Made by a program: the position numbers and the translations under genes
Shown: piece by piece, positions 29,433 to 37,513 of the stretch
Position numbering within the stretch: position 1 is the stretch's first letter
How the letters are laid out: each line of letters begins with the position of its first letter
The notes under the pieces: model-generated
What the model saw: only the letters and a program-made list of their open reading frames with translations
Database searches by the model: none
Told to the model about the DNA's origin: nothing
Assembly (NCBI RefSeq): GCF_000382405.1
Contig: NZ_KB908256.1
Span: forward strand, 310,001-374,000
Direction of reading: 5' to 3'
Origin: Mycobacterium sp. 141
Lineage (GTDB): Bacteria > Actinomycetota > Actinomycetes > Mycobacteriales > Mycobacteriaceae
DNA length: 64,000 nt

Positions 29433-30533
29433 TCATGTGTCCGGGAGTTGGGCGATGTCGGTCGGCTCGAGGCTGGGGGCCCGGTTCACCTCGTGCCGAT
29501 AGATCGACGAGGCGTCGTACACATCTTTCTTCAGCCGGTTGATGGAGCCGAGCGGGCGGTGCGCGGCCAGAGCGCGCCAAGAATTGAACGACAGCACGTC
29601 GTCGCCGAACGCGCGCCGCTGCGGGCCGGCCGGGTTTTGCTGGTGGAAAACAATTTTCGCGACGGGGCGGTGCGGTGAGGCGTCTTCGGGCCAGGGGACC
29701 GTGGCATCCTCGATCGGCATCGTTTTCGGGTCGGTGCAGAGCTGGACGCTCAGCTCGTACTCGGCGGTGTGGGTGGACAGGAAGTCGATGATCAGATCAC
29801 GGTGGGCATCCTGGTCGGCGTCTTTCGGAAGTAATTGGTTCTCAAGGGCTTTGACCTCTGGTGAGAGCGGCGCGTATCGGAGCTTGGCCACGTAGTCGCC
29901 GTAGCGGATCGGCGCCGAGGAGTAGAACGTCTCGCCGAGGATGGGCCGGTTCTCGGCGACGAACACTGCCACGTTGGGCGGGATCGGCACACCGATTCGC
30001 TTGAGCCCGGCCAGGATGTCGCTGCCCAAGGCCATCACGCTGTCGGGCAGGCGGGCCAACAGGGTGGCCGTCGGCATGCCCTTGACCAGATAGTCGTGGG
30101 CGTCGGCGAACAGGAATTCCCGGTGGGTCACCATGATGAAGTCCTGGGTGGTGGCGTCGTCGCCCGACCGGGCGCGAGGACCTTGCACACCGAGCACTTT
30201 GATGGCCAGGCCACGGACGCCGCGCACGCGGTCGCTGCGCAGAACGCCCGAGGTGGTCGACAACCGAGCGATCAGCGGGTACGTGCGCGGTTCGGCGAAC
30301 AGCCCTTGGGCCAGAGGGCCCGGCAGGTCCGGATAGACGGTCAGCTCACCGCGCAGGATTGCGTGGCTCTTGGCATGGGCGTCGCGCAGCCCGTGTTTGA
30401 ATTTCTTGTAGGCCCGAACGTTGTTCTTGTGCAACGCGTCAACAATCTTGGCGATCACCTCGGCCTCATCGGGCCTCGGCTGTTCCAGATCGTCGCGGTA
30501 GCGAACGAACGTCGTCTCCTCGGATACGGTCAT
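29433..30533 (-). CDS. Catalase-related hemoprotein (y4iL-like / allene-oxide-synthase-like)
   Basis: This 366-residue member of the catalase-fold superfamily is much shorter than a true catalase. The distal heme histidine is probably in AKSHAILRGEL, where a Ser precedes His as in catalase-related lipid-peroxide enzymes rather than the Val of catalases. ARLSTTSG and RGLAIKVLG correspond to the heme-cleft core, and the C-terminal AHRPLGSINRLKKDVY segment is typical of the y4iL-like branch. ATG 30533 overlaps the stop of the alpha-dioxygenase-like peroxidase gene upstream (ATGA), so the pair is coupled. I infer that it rearranges or reduces the fatty-acid hydroperoxide made by its partner. Confidence 0.82.
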   Translation of the reverse strand: MTVSEETTFVRYRDDLEQPRPDEAEVIAKIVDALHKNNVRAYKKFKHGLRDAHAKSHAILRGELTVYPDLPGPLAQGLFAEPRTYPLIARLSTTSGVLRSDRVRGVRGLAIKVLGVQGPRARSGDDATTQDFIMVTHREFLFADAHDYLVKGMPTATLLARLPDSVMALGSDILAGLKRIGVPIPPNVAVFVAENRPILGETFYSSAPIRYGDYVAKLRYAPLSPEVKALENQLLPKDADQDAHRDLIIDFLSTHTAEYELSVQLCTDPKTMPIEDATVPWPEDASPHRPVAKIVFHQQNPAGPQRRAFGDDVLSFNSWRALAAHRPLGSINRLKKDVYDASSIYRHEVNRAPSLEPTDIAQLPDT

Positions 30534-32344
30534 CGTGCAGTGGCCTCTCTCGGAGATGCGGCGCCGACCGGGTTCCATGGTGTGAACGGATTGCGCACGC
30601 CCTCAAGCGCGGGGCCGAGCTCCCGGAAGTGCCGCAGCAGAACCGTGCGCATGTTGTTGTCGCGGATCCAGGCCATGCCCACGTCGGTGTAGATCTCTCT
30701 GCGGAAGCTGTCGGTGAAGAACCGGTCGCTCTCCAGCCGCCGCGACGCCATCAGGATGAACACCCGAAACGCGGTGTCGCTGAAGCCGAATCCGGGCGGT
30801 TTCGGTTCGGCGTAGAGGCCGATCATGAGATCTACCGCCTCGACGTCGTCGTAGACCTCCCGCAACTCGGCGGCCAGGCTGCGTTCACCGGTGAGTTCCT
30901 CGAAACTGGCCGCCGGCCTGAGCCGGAACAACCGTCGAAACTCGTTGTATCGCGGGACCCCTCGTTCCCGCGATCGGATGAGATCGATGGTGGCCAGATC
31001 GAGGAACTCACCGTCAATGTGCTGCAGATGCTGCAGGTGGTGCGGATAGTTGTGCAGGTTCAGGGCGCCCGGATTGGCGCGACCGAACGAGTACAGCAGA
31101 TCAGTCATCGACGTCTCGGTGAACCGGGCGCGGACGTTCTGCACGGTCAGGTCCGGCAGTTCGTGTTCGGAGAGCACGATGTCGTCGACGGCCGAACGGA
31201 AGGTGAAGGTGTCCGGGACCAACGGATGCATCCGGTACACCGCGACGAACTCCTCGGTAAGTGCATACGGGATGCCGTGGTGGTTGGTGGGCGATCCGGG
31301 GATCCCGTGCAGCAGAACGCTGCTGGTCAACCGGCCGAAGCGGCGTGCGAAACCCTCGCCGAGAAGCCCGAACCAGTTTGCCCGCATGGCCGCGACCGTG
31401 GTGGGGTGCGCGATGATCGCCGTGGTCCAGTCGACGGTGTGGATCTTGGCCATCAATGCGGCGTTGATCAAGCGAGCTTTGTCGTAGAGCTGCTGCGGTG
31501 ACAGCTGCGGGTAGGCCTCGGCGAGTCGGTCGCGGATGGCATTGTGCTCGCGCATGAACAGCGAATGCAGCAGTGCCAAGCCGACCCAGAAGTTGGCCGC
31601 CGTGCCGGTCAGGTCCACCGTCGCCTCTACGTCGGGCGGCGGCAGGCCGGAGTCGTCCAGGCGCAGTCGCCCCGTATCAGGGCACCGCAGTGCGTTCGCG
31701 AATGCCGGTGTGCTGCCGTAGATTTGTGACGAGTCCCACCAGTGGGTCTCCTGGGTGGTGAACGTGGCCGGGCCGGCGGGATCGGAATGCGGGTCCGGGG
31801 CGGTCCGGCCCACCCGCATGGGACGGTGGGGCCACGGGTCGTCGTCGGCCAACGGTACAACCCACGGCCTGGTCGGCGCGGTGCCGTGACTGAACCAGTC
31901 GTGCACCTCGAACTGGATCCACGCGGCGGCCAGCACATTGAGTGTGGTGGCGGGTTGAAACTCGGTCCGGGCCAGCAGCGTTCGGCTGATCAGGCGTGGG
32001 TTGGGCTCAAGCAACTGCGTCGCCGTTTCCGGATACTGATGTGCCGGCGGGACATTGCGTCCGAAACGGCATCCCAGCGCTCCCATCTGCGGCATGCCCA
32101 GATCGTTGTGCCTGCCGTCGCGGGTACGGGCGACGAGGTAGTTACCCGGATCGTCGTCGCCGGGGTCGGGAACCGGACCGGGGTCATAGAGGTTCTGGGT
32201 ACGCAACTGGTGACGCAGGCCGATCAGCACGCCGAGACCGAGCACCGTGGGTAGCCGGAACCAGCCGATGGTCTGGTCCACGAGCTGGGCGAACCGGGCG
32301 GCCATGTCGGCCAACCGGCTCGGGCGCCGAGCCGTGGTCACCAT
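30530..32344 (-). CDS. Animal-type heme peroxidase, alpha-dioxygenase/cyclooxygenase-like
   Basis: This roughly 604-residue heme peroxidase belongs to the peroxidase-cyclooxygenase superfamily. From ATG 32344 (GGGGAAAA upstream) the N-terminus resembles plant alpha-dioxygenases (LRTQNLYD). The distal histidine is in FEVHDWFSHG (His148). AVYRMHPLVPDTF places Tyr370 three residues before the proximal His373, the spacing of the catalytic Tyr and heme His of cyclooxygenase and alpha-dioxygenase. LLHSLFMREHN and AKIHTVDWT are also family features. It is therefore likely a fatty-acid dioxygenase that forms hydroperoxides. GTG 32401 and ATG 32359 are alternative starts. It is coupled to the catalase-related gene. 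Confidence 0.85.
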   Translation of the reverse strand: MVTTARRPSRLADMAARFAQLVDQTIGWFRLPTVLGLGVLIGLRHQLRTQNLYDPGPVPDPGDDDPGNYLVARTRDGRHNDLGMPQMGALGCRFGRNVPPAHQYPETATQLLEPNPRLISRTLLARTEFQPATTLNVLAAAWIQFEVHDWFSHGTAPTRPWVVPLADDDPWPHRPMRVGRTAPDPHSDPAGPATFTTQETHWWDSSQIYGSTPAFANALRCPDTGRLRLDDSGLPPPDVEATVDLTGTAANFWVGLALLHSLFMREHNAIRDRLAEAYPQLSPQQLYDKARLINAALMAKIHTVDWTTAIIAHPTTVAAMRANWFGLLGEGFARRFGRLTSSVLLHGIPGSPTNHHGIPYALTEEFVAVYRMHPLVPDTFTFRSAVDDIVLSEHELPDLTVQNVRARFTETSMTDLLYSFGRANPGALNLHNYPHHLQHLQHIDGEFLDLATIDLIRSRERGVPRYNEFRRLFRLRPAASFEELTGERSLAAELREVYDDVEAVDLMIGLYAEPKPPGFGFSDTAFRVFILMASRRLESDRFFTDSFRREIYTDVGMAWIRDNNMRTVLLRHFRELGPALEGVRNPFTPWNPVGAASPREATAR

Positions 32345-32403
32345 ATCCGTTTTCCCCATCCGCGCACGTTTGGAATGTTGCCGCAGCGGACCGGAAAGCA
32401 CAT

Positions 32404-32505
32404 GAGTAGTGCGCTACTCGAACCGACCCGAGCCCCGCGAGAGCCCGACGACTACTTGCGTGGGCAATGGGGTAATACCCATTGAACTGGAGTAGTGCGC
32501 CACTC
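32404..32505. promoter_or_regulatory. Inverted repeats between peroxidase and small-protein genes
   Basis: Two 16-bp sites GAGTAGTGCGCTACTC (32404-32419, perfect palindrome) and GAGTAGTGCGCCACTC (32490-32505, one mismatch) flank a third palindrome CAATGGGGTAATACCCATTG (32465-32484, 7-bp arms). They lie in the divergent promoter region of the peroxidase operon and the small membrane-protein/protease genes. They are likely operators for at least two regulators. Neither regulator can be named. Confidence 0.6.
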
Positions 32506-32577
32506 GTGTCAGGTGTATCGGCAGGGTCGTACGTTTTCTGGTATCGGCAATAGATCTTGCTGACGGGAGAACCAGAG

Positions 32578-32628
32578 ATGTCCGAGATGTCTGTGACCTC
32601 GACCGACCGAGAGTCGAGCCGGCCATGA
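32578..32628 (+). CDS. 16-residue leader-like ORF
   Basis: ATG 32578 has GGGAGA about 9 nt upstream, and its TGA overlaps the ATG of the following small membrane protein (ATGA, 32625-32628). The product is Ser/Thr-rich (MSEMSVTSTDRESSRP) with no domain. The tight overlap suggests translation in order to couple the downstream gene. It could equally be chance. Confidence 0.35.
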   Translation: MSEMSVTSTDRESSRP

Positions 32629-32741
32629 TGGCGTGGCTCGCCGTACTACCGGTTTTGCTGCTCATCACCGTGGTGCTTGGCGTGTACGACCTGCAGCGCT
32701 GGCTCGAGCGCTGGGACCACGACCGGCACCTGTCGGATTGA
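32625..32741 (+). CDS. Small single-pass membrane protein (38 residues)
   Basis: This 38-residue protein begins MMAWLAVLPVLLLITVV, a single hydrophobic helix. An amphipathic, charged tail follows (YDLQRWLERWDHDRHLSD). Codon use is normal for the surrounding genome and the pattern of helix then Trp/Arg/Asp-rich tail looks protein-like rather than random. It lies 27 nt before the serine protease gene in the same direction and may be co-transcribed with it. I do not recognise a family. Confidence 0.55.
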   Translation: MMAWLAVLPVLLLITVVLGVYDLQRWLERWDHDRHLSD

Positions 32742-32768
32742 GATCGATGCCATGCCAGGGGTAGCCCG

Positions 32769-34613
32769 GTGACCGCAGTCGAAGATCCATGGCTCGACCG
32801 GGTGCATTGCGCGCTCGGGTGCCTGGCCGCGCTGGAGGTTCGGGCGGACCTGCAACGTATCCGGGAGGCGGTGGCCGCGCGCTTCGCGTCCCGGTTCGCC
32901 GCCGAGGACCGCCCCTGTGTCGCCGGCAGCCCGAAGTGGCATGGTGAGGTCGATCGGGCCGTCGAACAACTCATCGGAGCCGGCGTCGCTGCCCAGCCCG
33001 CCGGGGCCGCTACTCCCGTGCAGTTGACGGCGGCGGGTCGGCGCGGTGTCGATGCGGCCTGTGCGTCGGCCTTGGCAGCTGACGAACGTGCGCTCGCGCC
33101 CGCGGCCCAGGCTGTTGTCGGGCTGGGCCGTGATCCGCTCCTGGCCGGAGTGATCACGCCGCCGCTGCGAGCGAAGTTTCTTGTTCCTCCTCATGGTGAT
33201 CCCGCCACGGCCCGAGATGTGCTGTGGCCGATCATGATCGAATTGAACCTGCGTTATGCAGGTGGCATGGACGCGGCGATGCAGCGGGTGCGCGACCTGT
33301 GGCAACTGGTCGGCGGCGTGGAGGTGCCGGTGCCCGTCGCCGGACAGTACCTGGTGGGCGAGTTGACCACCGGCCAGATCGAGGGGTTGGTATCCGCCGA
33401 CGCGGTACCACAGCGCTGGCCGGAGCGGGCGGTCTACCGGGTCTGGCCCGACTTCGAGACCCACCCGCTCATCGACGCGTCCTCCACCACCATCAAGGCC
33501 GTCCCGGCGCAGCGAGCGTTCGACAGCTTCGGTGACGGGATCGTATGGGCGGTGATCGATTCCGGGATCGCCGGCGATCATCCGCACTTCATGGGGCATC
33601 AGACCCTGAACGACCCGGCGGTAGCCGATCTGCATCGCGACTTCACCGCCGGTGAGCAGATCCAGTCCGCTCTCACTGACGACGACGGGCACGGCACCCA
33701 CGTCGCGGGCATCATCGCCGGGGGATTGGTGGGGTTCAAACCCGAGGACGTCTACGTCGCCGAGAAACGCTTCAATGTCGGCGCCCCGGGCGGGGATGAC
33801 CCGATCCTGCAGCAGCGGGCGGTCGCCGATGTCAGCAAGCTGGCCGGGATGGCGCCGCGGGCCAAGCTGGTCAGCCTCAAGGTGCTGGGCCCGGGTGACC
33901 AGACGTCGCGCGTGAGCCGCGTGATGCGGGCCCTGGACTACGTCCGTGAGGTCAACGCGCGCAGCGAGAGAATGCCCCGCATCCACGGCGTGAACCTCAG
34001 CCTGGGCTACGAATTCGCCGCGGAGTGGTTCGCGTGCGGGCAGAGTCCGCTGTGTCTGGAGGTCGACAAGACCGTGCGCTCGGGAGTGGTCGTCGTCGTC
34101 GCGTCGGGCAACACGGGTTACGTGTCGTTGAACCCGTTGTTCGCCAGTGACGTCACGAAGTTCAGCGCGGACATGACGATCAACGATCCGGGTAACGCCG
34201 AACGGGCCATCACGGTCGGCGCGACCCACCGGGATTCACCGCACACCTATGGGGTTTCGTACTTCTCGTCGAAAGGGCCGACCGGTGACGGGCGGCGCAA
34301 GCCGGACCTCGTGGCGCCGGGGGAGCGCATCACCTCGGCCGCGGCAGGCAAGAACCGCATCAGCGTCCAGCAGCAGACCGAGGCGCCGATCGCGGACGGG
34401 GTGGCGCTGTACGTCGAAGCCACCGGGACCAGCATGGCGGCCCCGCACGTGTCCGGCGCTATCGCGGCATTCCTATCCGTCCAGAGCGAACTCATCGGCA
34501 AGCCCGAGGACATCAAACGCATCTTCGTCGAATCGGCGACCTCGCTGGGCCGCGACCCAGCTTTCGAGGGCAGCGGTCTGGTCGACCTGCTGCGCGCACT
34601 GCAATCGGTATGA
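32769..34613 (+). CDS. Subtilisin-family (S8) serine protease with unusual N-terminal domain
   Basis: This 614-residue protein has a C-terminal S8 peptidase domain with a complete triad: Asp264 in AVIDSGIAG, His308 in GHGTHVAG and Ser555 in GTSMAAPH. The first 200 or so residues are not a typical I9 propeptide and I do not recognise them. No signal peptide or membrane segment is seen, so it may act in the cytoplasm, unlike mycosins. GTG 32769 has AGGGG about 7 nt upstream. The next gene, an alpha/beta hydrolase-like protein, starts 18 nt after its stop, pointing to a two-gene unit. Confidence 0.88.
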   Translation: MTAVEDPWLDRVHCALGCLAALEVRADLQRIREAVAARFASRFAAEDRPCVAGSPKWHGEVDRAVEQLIGAGVAAQPAGAATPVQLTAAGRRGVDAACASALAADERALAPAAQAVVGLGRDPLLAGVITPPLRAKFLVPPHGDPATARDVLWPIMIELNLRYAGGMDAAMQRVRDLWQLVGGVEVPVPVAGQYLVGELTTGQIEGLVSADAVPQRWPERAVYRVWPDFETHPLIDASSTTIKAVPAQRAFDSFGDGIVWAVIDSGIAGDHPHFMGHQTLNDPAVADLHRDFTAGEQIQSALTDDDGHGTHVAGIIAGGLVGFKPEDVYVAEKRFNVGAPGGDDPILQQRAVADVSKLAGMAPRAKLVSLKVLGPGDQTSRVSRVMRALDYVREVNARSERMPRIHGVNLSLGYEFAAEWFACGQSPLCLEVDKTVRSGVVVVVASGNTGYVSLNPLFASDVTKFSADMTINDPGNAERAITVGATHRDSPHTYGVSYFSSKGPTGDGRRKPDLVAPGERITSAAAGKNRISVQQQTEAPIADGVALYVEATGTSMAAPHVSGAIAAFLSVQSELIGKPEDIKRIFVESATSLGRDPAFEGSGLVDLLRALQSV

Positions 34614-34631
34614 GTGGCGAAAGGAAAACTG

Positions 34632-35996
34632 ATGGACAACATCGAGAGCATCGACGGCAGACCGCTGTTTCGACTGGTGTTCGACGCTGACGGTTATATC
34701 GATCCGGTGACCTCGGCTGCGTTGACCGAGGGTATCCGGGCAAGTGCGCTCACCGATCTGGTGATCTTCTCGCATGGTTGGAACAATGACGAGGCCGCCG
34801 CGACATCCTTGTACGAGCGGTGGTTCAAACTGCTGTCGCCGCAACTGGATCCGTCCTACACGGTTGGTTTCGTCGGGCTCCGGTGGCCGTCGCAGCTGTG
34901 GCGCGACGAGCCGATCCCGGACTTCGCCGATGGACAGGACACCGACGACGAGGGTGCCGTCGCACTCGCGCAGGCTCCGACCTTTCCCGCAGGCGCGCCG
35001 ACGATCGACCCTGCCGAACTCGCCGACCTCAAGGCGATGTTCCCTCGCGGCAGTGCGGATCTCGACGTGATCGCCGGGCTGCTGGCCCAGCCGCCCACCA
35101 CGATACGGGCCACGCAGATGTTCGCCGCGCTGCGGGCCTTCAACGCCCACACGCAGACCGGATTCACCGACGGCGAAGTAGATCCGGCCCGCATGCTGCC
35201 CCCTGGCACCCCCGGAATGCTTGACCCCCAGCGCAATCCCGTCGACGTGTTCACCAAGTTCGGTGACCGGCTGGCTGACGCCGGAGCCACGTTCGGCGGT
35301 ACCGGCGGCGGCGCGGCCGGCATCGGAGATCTCGGCCAGAAGGTGTGGCACGGCGCGAAGGAGGCACTACGGCAGCTCAGCTACTGGCAGATGAAGAACC
35401 GCGCCGGCGTGATCGGCCGCAACGGACTGGGCCCGGCCATCGACCGGTTGGCCGACGGGTATCCCGCGCTGCGGTTCCATCTCGTCGGCCACAGCTTCGG
35501 CGGCCGGCTGGTGTCCTACGCGCTGGCCGGATTGCGGGAGCGCAAGCCGTCACCGGTGAAGGCAGTGACGCTGCTGGAGGCGGCGTACTCACGGTTTGCC
35601 TTCGCCGACCGGCTGCCGTTCCGCCAGGCCTCCGGCGCGCTTGCCGGGTGCCAGAATCGCGTCGACGGGCCGGTGACGGTCTGCTTCTCCCGCTACGACC
35701 GTGCGTTGAGCACCTTCTACCCGCTGGCCTCGGCAGCCGCGGGTGACGATGCGGCCGAGCTCGACGACCCGCTGTTCCGGTGGCGGGCGATGGGCTCGCT
35801 GGGTGCCTATCGTGCGGTGACCCAGCCGCTCAACGACGAGGGTGTGCCGTACAAGTTCCAGCCGCGCCAGCTGTTCAACCTTGACGCGGCGGCAGTGGTG
35901 AAAGCCGACGTGGGCCCGTCGGGCGCGCACAGCGACATCTTCCACCCGGAACTGAGCTGGGTGACCGCATACGCGGGTGGCTTGAGCAAGCCGTGA
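34632..35996 (+). CDS. Alpha/beta hydrolase-fold protein partnered with S8 protease
   Basis: This 454-residue protein has a serine nucleophile elbow GHSFGG (Ser288) and an early LVIFSHGWNND oxyanion-type segment. It therefore looks like an alpha/beta hydrolase with a long insertion between strand and nucleophile (about 60-270, Gly/Pro-rich). No signal peptide is present. ATG 34632 has AAAGGA 6 nt upstream and is preferred to GTG 34614. The substrate is unknown. The neighbouring cytoplasmic-type protease, close spacing and same strand suggest that the two function together. Confidence 0.72.
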   Translation: MDNIESIDGRPLFRLVFDADGYIDPVTSAALTEGIRASALTDLVIFSHGWNNDEAAATSLYERWFKLLSPQLDPSYTVGFVGLRWPSQLWRDEPIPDFADGQDTDDEGAVALAQAPTFPAGAPTIDPAELADLKAMFPRGSADLDVIAGLLAQPPTTIRATQMFAALRAFNAHTQTGFTDGEVDPARMLPPGTPGMLDPQRNPVDVFTKFGDRLADAGATFGGTGGGAAGIGDLGQKVWHGAKEALRQLSYWQMKNRAGVIGRNGLGPAIDRLADGYPALRFHLVGHSFGGRLVSYALAGLRERKPSPVKAVTLLEAAYSRFAFADRLPFRQASGALAGCQNRVDGPVTVCFSRYDRALSTFYPLASAAAGDDAAELDDPLFRWRAMGSLGAYRAVTQPLNDEGVPYKFQPRQLFNLDAAAVVKADVGPSGAHSDIFHPELSWVTAYAGGLSKP

Positions 35997-35999
35997 GCC

Positions 36000-36028
36000 G
36001 TGATCGTTTGCGGGCCGCCCGCGGTCAC
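36000..36028. terminator. Hairpin between convergent hydrolase and ndh genes
   Basis: GCGGG-CCG-CCCGC at 36010-36022, extended by GTGA (36000-36003) pairing with TCAC (36025-36028), forms a stem in the 36-nt gap between the convergent genes. No U-tract is present. It would serve as a bidirectional terminator. Confidence 0.4.
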
Positions 36029-36032
36029 CGGA

Positions 36033-37346
36033 TCAATCGGTTTGCTGTGCTCGGTCGAGCGATATGTGGGGGCGCTCGCTTTCGTCGTGTGCCCAGACGA
36101 TCCGCCGGGGCGCGGAGTAGAACTCCAGCATCGCCGAGTGGTCACGCTCGAAGTAATCCCACGCCCAGGTCAGGAAGGTATCGATCTTGGAGTGCACGCC
36201 GCTCACCAGCATCGCGTGTACCCCCAACCACGCGGCGAACGCAGCCGGACCCTCGACCTGGTGGCGGTGCTTGCCGACCTCGGCGATGGCAGCGTTGCGG
36301 CCGATCATCGCCATGATGCCCTTGTCCACATACCGGAAGGGCTTTCGTTGTTTGCCCTGTCGGTCGAGCACGATGTTGCGTGCCGCCCACGTCCCCGACT
36401 GCTGCGCTACCGAACCGAGCTGGGGCAGTGCGGCTCCGGTCGTACCGTCTCCGTCCGGCACGTTGGCGACATCCCCGACGGCGTACACACCGGTGAATCC
36501 TTCGACGGTCAGGTCCGGGCGGACGTCGATGCGACCGCCCCGCCCGGTGGCGGATCCGGCGTCGCTCGCGATCGATGCGGCGGACTCCCCGCCGGCCCAG
36601 ATCACCGTCCGCGCGACGATGGCTGTCCCGTCGTTGAGGTCGACCCCGTCCTCCCGCACGCGGGTTACCCCTGTGCCGGAGTGGACGACGACGTTCTCTG
36701 CGGTCAGCTTCTTGCGGGCGTACTCATGCGCCTTGTCCGAGAACGGTGCAAGAAGAGCGGGGCCATGATCAACGATGTGCACGGACCCCCTGTCGGGCAA
36801 CTGACCGGTCACCCGCAGGGCACGCCCGAGTTCGGCCAGCGCTCCGGCTGTCTCGACGCCGGTCGGCCCGCCGCCCACCACCACGATGTCGAGCGCCCCG
36901 TCCTCGTCGGGACGGTTGAACAGGGCTTGGGTGTGCAGCCGCAACCGCTCGGCGTCAGCTACCGAGTAGAGCGGGAACGAGTGCTCGGCGGCCCCGGGTA
37001 CGCCGAAGAAATTCGGGCGGGCTCCAGCAGCGATCACCAGGTGATCGCCGGACATCGTTCGCCCGTCGCGCAGCGTCAGGGTTCGATCGGACAGGTTGGC
37101 GGACTCGACATCCGCCACGACGACATCGACGTTGGGCAGGTCAGCTGTGATCGCGCGCAGCGGCCGCGCGATGTCCTCTGCGGGCAGTTGTGAGGTCGCC
37201 ACCTGGTACAGCAGCGGCTGAAACTGGTTGTAGTCGTTGCGGTCGACAAGTGTGACCGCAAGGCCCTGCTGGCCAAGGTGGCGCGCGCAGGCGACACCCG
37301 CAAGTCCGCCGCCGAGGATCAGTACGTCCGGCTCTTCTGCGGCCAT
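36033..37346 (-). CDS. ndh: Type II NADH dehydrogenase
   Basis: This single-subunit, non-proton-pumping NADH:menaquinone oxidoreductase sits on the inner membrane face. The 437-residue form starts at ATG 37346, which has a strong AAGGGAGG site upstream. The FAD-binding LILGGGLAGVACARHL is at the N-terminus and the NADH-binding VVVGGGPTGVETAGALAEL is central. FTGVYAVGDVANVPD is the second FAD contact. The C-terminal amphipathic WLGVHAMLVSGVHSKIDTFLTW segment is the membrane-association region. Mycobacteria often carry more than one copy, and this one could be ndh or ndhA. Confidence 0.92.
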   Translation of the reverse strand: MAAEEPDVLILGGGLAGVACARHLGQQGLAVTLVDRNDYNQFQPLLYQVATSQLPAEDIARPLRAITADLPNVDVVVADVESANLSDRTLTLRDGRTMSGDHLVIAAGARPNFFGVPGAAEHSFPLYSVADAERLRLHTQALFNRPDEDGALDIVVVGGGPTGVETAGALAELGRALRVTGQLPDRGSVHIVDHGPALLAPFSDKAHEYARKKLTAENVVVHSGTGVTRVREDGVDLNDGTAIVARTVIWAGGESAASIASDAGSATGRGGRIDVRPDLTVEGFTGVYAVGDVANVPDGDGTTGAALPQLGSVAQQSGTWAARNIVLDRQGKQRKPFRYVDKGIMAMIGRNAAIAEVGKHRHQVEGPAAFAAWLGVHAMLVSGVHSKIDTFLTWAWDYFERDHSAMLEFYSAPRRIVWAHDESERPHISLDRAQQTD

Positions 37347-37513
37347 ATGGGTGATTCCTCCCTTGATGCGGTCGTCGGTGAGCAAGCTCAGGGCAACGCG
37401 GGCAATCCGATTGAGAGTAGAGGTTTGATCGATATACAGCCACCGGTGGGTGTGCACAGCAACATTTCCGTGAAATGGTCGAAGGCAAGTGTCAGGGGCA
37501 GGCGCCCGGCAAG

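Noticed and set aside
32646..34229. Minus-strand frame of over 500 codons opposite the S8 protease
   Set aside because: The plus strand has the full catalytic triad, and the antisense frame has no motif.
36000..37193. Plus-strand frame opposite ndh
   Set aside because: Antisense shadow; ndh has FAD and NAD motifs on the other strand.
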